From NCBI GenBank assembly GCA_009733715.1, contig WMKJ01000012.1:1-64000 (forward strand): 64,000 bases of DNA, read 5' to 3'. This document shows, piece after piece, positions 58,625 to 64,000 of this stretch. How positions within the stretch are numbered: the stretch's first letter is position 1; every line of letters begins with the position of its first letter. This DNA is from Herpomyces periplanetae (Eukaryota; Ascomycota; Laboulbeniomycetes; Herpomycetales; Herpomycetaceae). Made by a program: the position numbers and the translations under genes. The notes under the pieces were generated by a model. It was not told where the DNA came from. It saw only the letters and a list, made by a program, of their open reading frames with translations, and made no database searches.

Positions 58625-60205
58625 CCGTTAACGTCAGCCCGGTTCGTCCTTAGGTGCAAATTACAAGCCGCACTGCAACACTGACAATATGATCCCACCC
58701 TCCCGTAGGTAAAACGAGACATGGAAATTTCTTTTCCCTAGAATACCATCACTGCCCGCCTGTCCGCTAAACAGATTAAAAAATGAGGTTTAGATGTTTA
58801 AAATTCGACTTTAATGACATTTATAGCGTATACACACACACAGATAGAAACGTGTAGGTATATATACTTGTGAGGTTTTGCAAGTTGAACGAAAATTTTC
58901 AATATTTTGGTGTTTTAAGGCCTGATGTTTTAATATATTGTAATGATATAAAAAAATAAGTACAAACGCACTCGTAACGCATGCACCTTATAATCGTGCC
59001 CAACAGCATTAAATTTATTCAAGATGAATCACCGCCAGGAAGCGTGCTCGACCGGTTTTATCATTTTTTGGTAGCTTACATAATTGTCGGATTTGTAATG
59101 ACTCAGCGTGGCCATGCTTCAATAGGTTTAGTGGCGCATAATGAGGAAGCGGTCACGTTTATAGAAAATGAGACATACTACTATGCACACGATAGTCGTT
59201 AATTTATCCACATTACCATGCGTATAACATGTGGTTAGCAATTATTCCTATTAAATATGGAATGCCCAAAAGTTATTTTGATGGGTGAATAAAACTTTAA
59301 AACTTTCGCAACCTTATTACACGTACTCTACGACCCTGCATACTTCGTCTTTCACCATGGTTGAATAGAGTAGGTCAGTAAACTTCGTATCAAACATTAT
59401 ATTCCGAAGAATGGACAGTTTCATTAACCATTACTATAATTTGCACTCTTTTCACGCCCACCCTACCACACAGTAAAGTAACCATTAACTTCAACACAGA
59501 AACTTGTTATCGCTTCACTTTACATTATTTCGTCCCGTCTCATTACCAAAAACAGCACTACACGCACAGTTCATCGTCTCATCTCATACAAAATCGCACC
59601 TTCCTAATTGCGACATGTACCTTCCACACATCTCATACACTTCAGCCCTACGGACTTTGTCCACTTTTTTTTCAGGTGGAGTTTTCGGGTTATTTTGTAG
59701 ATTTTAAGAGCGGGCGAACGGCTTGACTGGCCGTCAAAATTATGCTAGGTGGGGAAACCTAGGGTCTAGCTTATGTTTAAATAAAAGGATTTCTCGTCGC
59801 TTATCCTCCGACTCATCTTTGGGATTGTTGCATCACATATAATGCTGGCCAACTCATTCCATGTGCATAAATAATGCGCTTTTTAATTTCTGTGACATTT
59901 TGTAAGTTAAGTTTACCTTTTCGTGTTGGGTTTACTGGACAACTAAATTTATTTGGGATTGATTATTAAAGGTTCGTGATGTGTTCTATTTGATAAACTT
60001 GGGAGAAGGCTTGCGTTCACCAGTCGATTCTTTAGAATGGCTTATATATATATACAAGTATAAATATATATATATATATGAAAAATGGAAAGAAACAATC
60101 GATAAAGCATACGAAAAGTACACATGCGTATATTTGCATAATATTAAACTACAACAGCCCTGACAATCAGTAACAACCCTGACTTGGTCATGGAAAACCT
60201 TACGC
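58625..60205. other. IRE1 5' region and intergenic DNA; no confident gene
   Basis: A 73-residue frame with ATG at 58,981-59,202 (+) has no domain and is not accepted as a gene, although it has one hydrophobic stretch (FLVAYIIVGFVM). A small hairpin (GCTAGGT..ACCTAGGG) lies near 59,740. A TA repeat is at about 60,043-60,079. No tRNA was found. Confidence 0.4.
60043..60079. repeat. TA-rich microsatellite
   Basis: Two TATATA runs separated by CAAGTATAAA. Typical simple repeat. Confidence 0.8.
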
Positions 60206-60209
60206 CTAG

Positions 60210-61391
60210 TTACAAAAGTGCTTTCCATCGGGTATCTTGAGGTACTTGCATATCGAGAAATAGTAAAATTTGACGTAGTCGATCAAAACCCCAAAATTTT
60301 TCAACTTGCCCGTTAGCATTCCGCACTATAGATACATCAAGTTAACATGTAACGAGTGAGCATTATCCATTTACTCAATTGATAACTCATTTTAGCCGCA
60401 ACATGCATAACATACCTTCAAACCATGGCAAGCCAAATGCACCGGAGTCAAAACAAGCACGAGTATTCCGCTCAAGCAACTGTTTCACTTTATTATCATT
60501 ATCAACTTTTTTTAACAGACCGTCTAACTGTTCAAATGATTCCATTAGCGGACTTAATACACTTTGTATAACGTCCAACTGAGTTACGTCTCTCCCTTCT
60601 ACCCAGTATGCTTTATATAGTCCGTTGATAGCTGACACATATCTCTGGTGATTATTTTCTTCGGCCAGAGCCGAGAGAATACGTTGAACCTACAAATGTT
60701 CATTCAGTAACTCAATCTAAAGAAATTGTTATGGTCATCATGTATACATCTATACAAACTTGTGTGTATAGGTTACGCTTATTGCTCAAGGGGGTTGTAC
60801 CAGAAACTTTTGGCTTTCTAGATGTATCATTGAACAAACCCACCTTCAACGTATTAGCTGGAAAGCCAGGTGGAACGGAACGGACAATCGGAATATCAAA
60901 CTTGTGAGCAAGTTGCAAACGTTCTCGGTTAATCCATTCCTTCTTATCTATAGGTAGATAAAAATTCAATATAAAATTTTGCATAGTTAGTCATTATGCC
61001 TTTGGGTGATACCTCTTGATTGACACAAAAAGGATACAAACTTTTTACAATGAGGGGAGGTCGATTATCGCATAACTTCATGAGTCCACCGAGATATATG
61101 GGAAAGTATTGAATATGGCACTTTTTGAAAACCTCAAAATTCTGTAGAGGAAAACCAAGAATAAGTAAAATTATGAAACATTGTTACGTTAAATTGACAA
61201 TAAAACTGGAGGAAAAGTTGAATCACCCACCTGCAATGCGTAAAATGAGAGATAGGCAAAGGGACTAACAACTGAAAAGCGAACATTTTGTCAATAGGAA
61301 CGGGAAGGGAAATACAAAGCAAACTTAAGGGAAATGATGTATACTAACTGTCGAAATGCAATGTGATGGTGGGAACGAGAAATTTAGTCAT
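60210..61391 (-). CDS. Kappa-class glutathione S-transferase / DsbA-like isomerase (6 exons)
   Basis: Six exons (61,391-61,349, 61,271-61,231, 61,141-61,042, 60,947-60,844, 60,689-60,416, 60,325-60,210) give 225 residues, the usual size for GST-kappa, and every junction keeps phase. The product begins MTKFLVPTITLHFDIVSPFA, then YLSFYALQ, matching the start of the family, with the catalytic Ser in FDIVSPF. CDNRPPLIVKNKKEW (glutathione-binding Pro) and IPIVRSVPPGFPANTLK follow, and FGLPWFEVRNANGQVEKFWG with FDRLRQIL closes the domain. In fungi such proteins are mitochondrial or peroxisomal detoxification enzymes; no C-terminal SKL-type signal is seen (it ends KALL). One donor (GTTTGT) is unusual. 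It lies tail to head with SVP26 on the same strand. Confidence 0.9.
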
Positions 61392-61583
61392 TTTGAGCAG
61401 ATAATAGAAATGGTAATGTATACAATGGGATAAATAAAGTTAAATGTTTTAAAAAAAGGGCTTGAAAGCAGATATGGTATAAATGTAAGCTTTCAAAAAA
61501 AAACTTTATTCAGTAGATGAGGAAAGAAAGGATATTAATATGGATGAGTTAGAGAACATTATACAAGTAGAAATATCAAGAAG
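61392..61583. other. Short intergenic GST-kappa / SVP26
   Basis: About 190 bases between the SVP26 stop and the GST start on the same strand. It should hold the SVP26 3' end and the GST promoter. Poly-A/poly-T runs only. Confidence 0.4.
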
Positions 61584-62393
61584 CTAGCGAGGGAACTGGG
61601 ATGATGAAACGGTTAAATGAGGTGGTAGTGGAGAAAATGAGGAGTTTGAAGTGGGAGATGTAGCTGTTAAGGTGAAAGGTTTAGTTGAACGAGAAGAATC
61701 GGCGGGAGAGTAGAGGGGTAAGAGAATGCATTCACTGGAGGTTAAAGCCAGCAATATAATGACGGGGACGAGCCACACGCACAAGGCGAGAAAAAGGGTA
61801 ACGGTAACGAAAGAGTGAGGGTAAGTATGGAAAAGATAAGATGACCATGTGTAATGATTGAGTATGGCAAGGACAAATGTAGCAATGATAGACGGACTGG
61901 AGAGGTAAATGTAGAAGGGAAACTTGTCTATATTACTGGAGTAAACAAAGAAACTTGAGGTATTGATGATGACAAGTTTAATGGGAAGAAGGGATAAGGA
62001 GAGAAAGAGAATTTGAAGTAGAATAAGGGAACAAGTTAACCAACGTAGAAATATTTGACAAGTTCGTGCGTTATTTTCGAAAAACTTTGACAAGTAGAAT
62101 GTTGAAGCGGCTAGAGAGAAAGATTAAGTTAAAAATGAACGTTAAGGGAAGTATTTATTGAAGAGAATGAGAATTTTCCAAGTTCAAAAGGGAGTAAAAA
62201 GTGCATGAATTTGCGATAAACCAAACGAAGTAGTGAAGTGAGGAAGGCAGATAAAAGTCAAACCGGTGGACAATGGTGGATGCATGGATGATAATAGAGT
62301 TATAAAATAGTTCATGAACTTACCTAAAACCAGGGTTAAAAAGCAAAAGCCGAATAAGGCACAAAATGGTAGAAGAAGGGTTAGCAGAGTCAT
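61584..62393 (-). CDS. SVP26: ER/COPII vesicle membrane protein SVP26 (TEX261 family)
   Basis: Exons 62,393-62,324 and 62,110-61,584 give 198 residues (yeast Svp26 has 228); the 213-nt intron has GTAAGT and CTCTCTAG and splits a codon after base 1. Hydrophobic segments lie near 1-25, 43-70, 95-115 and 128-150. Diagnostic blocks are GFCFLTLVLAASTFYLSKFF, FPFYIYLSSPSIIATFVLAI followed by LNHYTW, and LALCVWLVPVIILLALT. Svp26 sorts mannosyltransferases between ER and Golgi; its relatives act as cargo adaptors. The C-terminus is Ser/Pro/Thr-rich. It shares a 181-base divergent promoter with BUD23. Confidence 0.9.
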
Positions 62394-62574
62394 TTTCTCC
62401 TTTGCAGATAGTTACAAGGCACCAGAAAATTGAAAGTTAGCACAGAAGGAAATAGAGGACCAGATAAGAGTGAAATTTGGTCAATACAGTGAACATCTGA
62501 TCGTTTATACCAAGATTTAAGGTTGACCGAGAGTGTGGTTACGCGTGTATACCGCTAACATTTTCGTACTTAAA
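62394..62574. promoter_or_regulatory. Bidirectional promoter SVP26 / BUD23
   Basis: 181 bases separate the two start codons, which point away from each other, so both promoters and 5' leaders lie here. It contains GATAAG at about 62,463. No other motif was identified. Confidence 0.5.
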
Positions 62575-63709
62575 ATGCCTCGACCTGAAAATGTGTTGTG
62601 AGTAGTGATGGTTTTCTTAACATGAAGATGGAAGGATAAAATTCTCAACTAAAATAGAAAAGTGTTAATATGGACAAAATAGGCCTGCTGATACGTACTA
62701 TTCTTTATCGACGGCTAAGAAGTACTTAACTTCATCAAGAATAAAGCATATTCAAAGTGAAATGACCCACCGTGCATTACAGTTACTTCAACTTGAATCA
62801 CCATCCATGGTTCTTGATATTGGTTGTGGAACATGTCTATCGGGGAGTATACTTTCGAGAATTCCACCAGAAGAAGGTGGGCCGCACACATGGGTAGGAA
62901 TGGACATTAGTCCTGCCATGCTAAGTGTTGCATTAAATCGAGATGTTAGACCAGCACTTGAAGATGAAGGAGACGCAAAAGGTGGCGATAACGACGACGA
63001 CGAAACCGAAAGTGGTGGGGACAGTAATAGCAACGATGAACCAAATTTTCAAACTTGTACCAGCAGTCAAACAGACTCGGATTCTGACCATTTAGAATCC
63101 CAATCGATAAAACCATCCTCTCGTTTTCCCGATTTGCCAAACCATGAACGAATCCTGGGGGATTTGCTTCTTGCAGATGCTGGCCAGTGCGTCCCATTTC
63201 GTGTAGGAACCTTCGATGCAGCAATCTCCATTAGTGCTCTCCAATGGCTTTGTACTGTTGATTGCTCAAGTGAATCGGCCGAATTGAGATTACGTCGATT
63301 CTTCGAGTCTCTATACACTTGTCTAAAGCGGGGCGCTCGAGCGGTTTTCCAATTCTACCCTCAAAATCCATCACAGAAATCAATGATATCTCGAGCTGCT
63401 ATTCGTGCGGGTTTCGGCGCGGGTATCCTTGAGGATGGTGTAGGCACCAAGAACGTTAAACTTTACCTCGTTCTTACTGTCGGTGGAGGAAACTTTCATC
63501 GTGGTGATGTTACTGAATCAATATCCCATTTACCCGGTGTACAAGTTATGGATAATCGAACAAATTACCAATCCAAAAAACCGAAAAATCGTCCTGCCAA
63601 AGGCTCAAAAGCTTGGATATTATTTAAAAAGCAACGTATGACCCGAAAAGGTATTCCTGTACCACGAACAAGTAAATATTCCGGCCGTTCAAGACGTATT
63701 GCCTTTTAG
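62575..63709 (+). CDS. BUD23: 18S rRNA (guanine-N7) methyltransferase BUD23
   Basis: Exons 62,575-62,597 and 62,683-63,709 give 349 residues (yeast Bud23 has 275). The join restores MPRPENVLPADTYYSLSTAK, then KYLTSSRIKHIQSEMTHRAL, the family N-terminus. The S-adenosylmethionine motif is VLDIGCGTCLSG (about 51-62), followed by VGMDISPAML, FDAAISISALQWLC and ARAVFQFYPQNPSQ. The C-terminus (KKQRMTRKGIPVPRTSKYSG, then RSRRIAF) is the basic tail that binds pre-40S. Bud23, with Trm112, methylates 18S rRNA during 40S maturation. An Asp/Glu/Ser-rich insertion of about 70 residues (about 95-165) separates two core strands and explains the length. Confidence 0.95.
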
Positions 63710-64000
63710 ACCGTTCGTTTCATAATTCTTGTTGCCTATCTTACACTATTCTAGCCCCCGTTAACTTGATTAATACATTGCATCTACTATAACATCCAAT
63801 TTCCTCAAAATAATATTTTCAAACTTATCCCATTTCCTCCATCTTATCAAGTACCGACCGTGTAAATTGATTCGTCGATGCACTACCTCCGAGATCTCGA
63901 GTTCGGCATTTTCTATAAATTAATATATATTTCCCAAGTGAAGTTACCCGTTAGTTCATCTTCATCTTTCAAGTCATCTGTATATCAATGATATAAAACA
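63710..64000. other. BUD23 3' flank, no gene seen
   Basis: AT-rich with C/T runs. The window ends without a new frame of note. Confidence 0.5.

Noticed and set aside
58981-59202. 73-residue ATG frame upstream of IRE1
   Set aside because: No recognisable family or signal peptide; too short to support without transcripts.

Overview
The window looks like nuclear DNA of a filamentous ascomycete (Pezizomycotina), probably a plant-associated biotroph. The beta-4 proteasome subunit starts MEVLLGITGKDF, the form I know from filamentous ascomycetes. Genes have short GT-AG introns (mostly 50-110 nt), and the housekeeping set is fungal (SVP26, COX23, IRE1, SAD1, UTP13). Small secreted proteins beside a large AT-rich, repeat-filled block recall powdery mildews and similar biotrophs. 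That placement is inference; no species can be named from the sequence.

Layout. Positions 1 to about 26,000 are an AT-rich block with no gene I can support. It holds decayed repeats: at least five diverged copies of one element (near 3.4, 14.4, 15.9, 24.6 and 25.4 kb), a less decayed LTR-like fossil at 22.3-22.9 kb, a perfect 21-bp hairpin at 23,989-24,038 and coding-like remnants at 5.6-7.1 kb. From about 27 to 36 kb comes a cluster of candidate secreted proteins: two tandem paralogues of 129 and 145 aa (family A), a 142-aa three-exon protein, and a convergent pair of 290 and 469 aa (family B) that share an intron position and carry PPxY motifs. Most were found only by joining exons across introns; the cluster sits where the AT-rich block meets the housekeeping genes.

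From 37 to 64 kb the region is gene-dense and conserved: UTP13 (-, rRNA processing), PRE1 (+, proteasome beta-4), SAD1/USP39 (-, spliceosome), CCT2 (+, chaperonin), COX23 (-, mitochondrial twin-CX9C protein), a 2OG-Fe(II) dioxygenase (+), a RING-finger protein (+), IRE1 (-, unfolded protein response), a kappa-class GST/DsbA-like protein (-), SVP26 (-, ER/Golgi sorting) and BUD23 (+, 18S rRNA methyltransferase). Exon-intron models were built by hand and checked for reading phase: PRE1 (5 exons), CCT2 (4), COX23 (3 or 4), dioxygenase (2), RING (3), GST-kappa (6), SVP26 (2), BUD23 (2).

The housekeeping genes do not form one pathway. Several lie head to head on short shared promoters (SAD1/CCT2, SVP26/BUD23, UTP13/PRE1). 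UTP13 and BUD23 both serve 40S ribosome maturation; IRE1 and SVP26 both belong to the secretory pathway that the candidate effectors would use. The main novelty candidates are the two effector families, the introns that split or abut start codons (PRE1 AT|G, CCT2 ATG|), the acidic insertion in BUD23 and the odd COX23 C-terminus.
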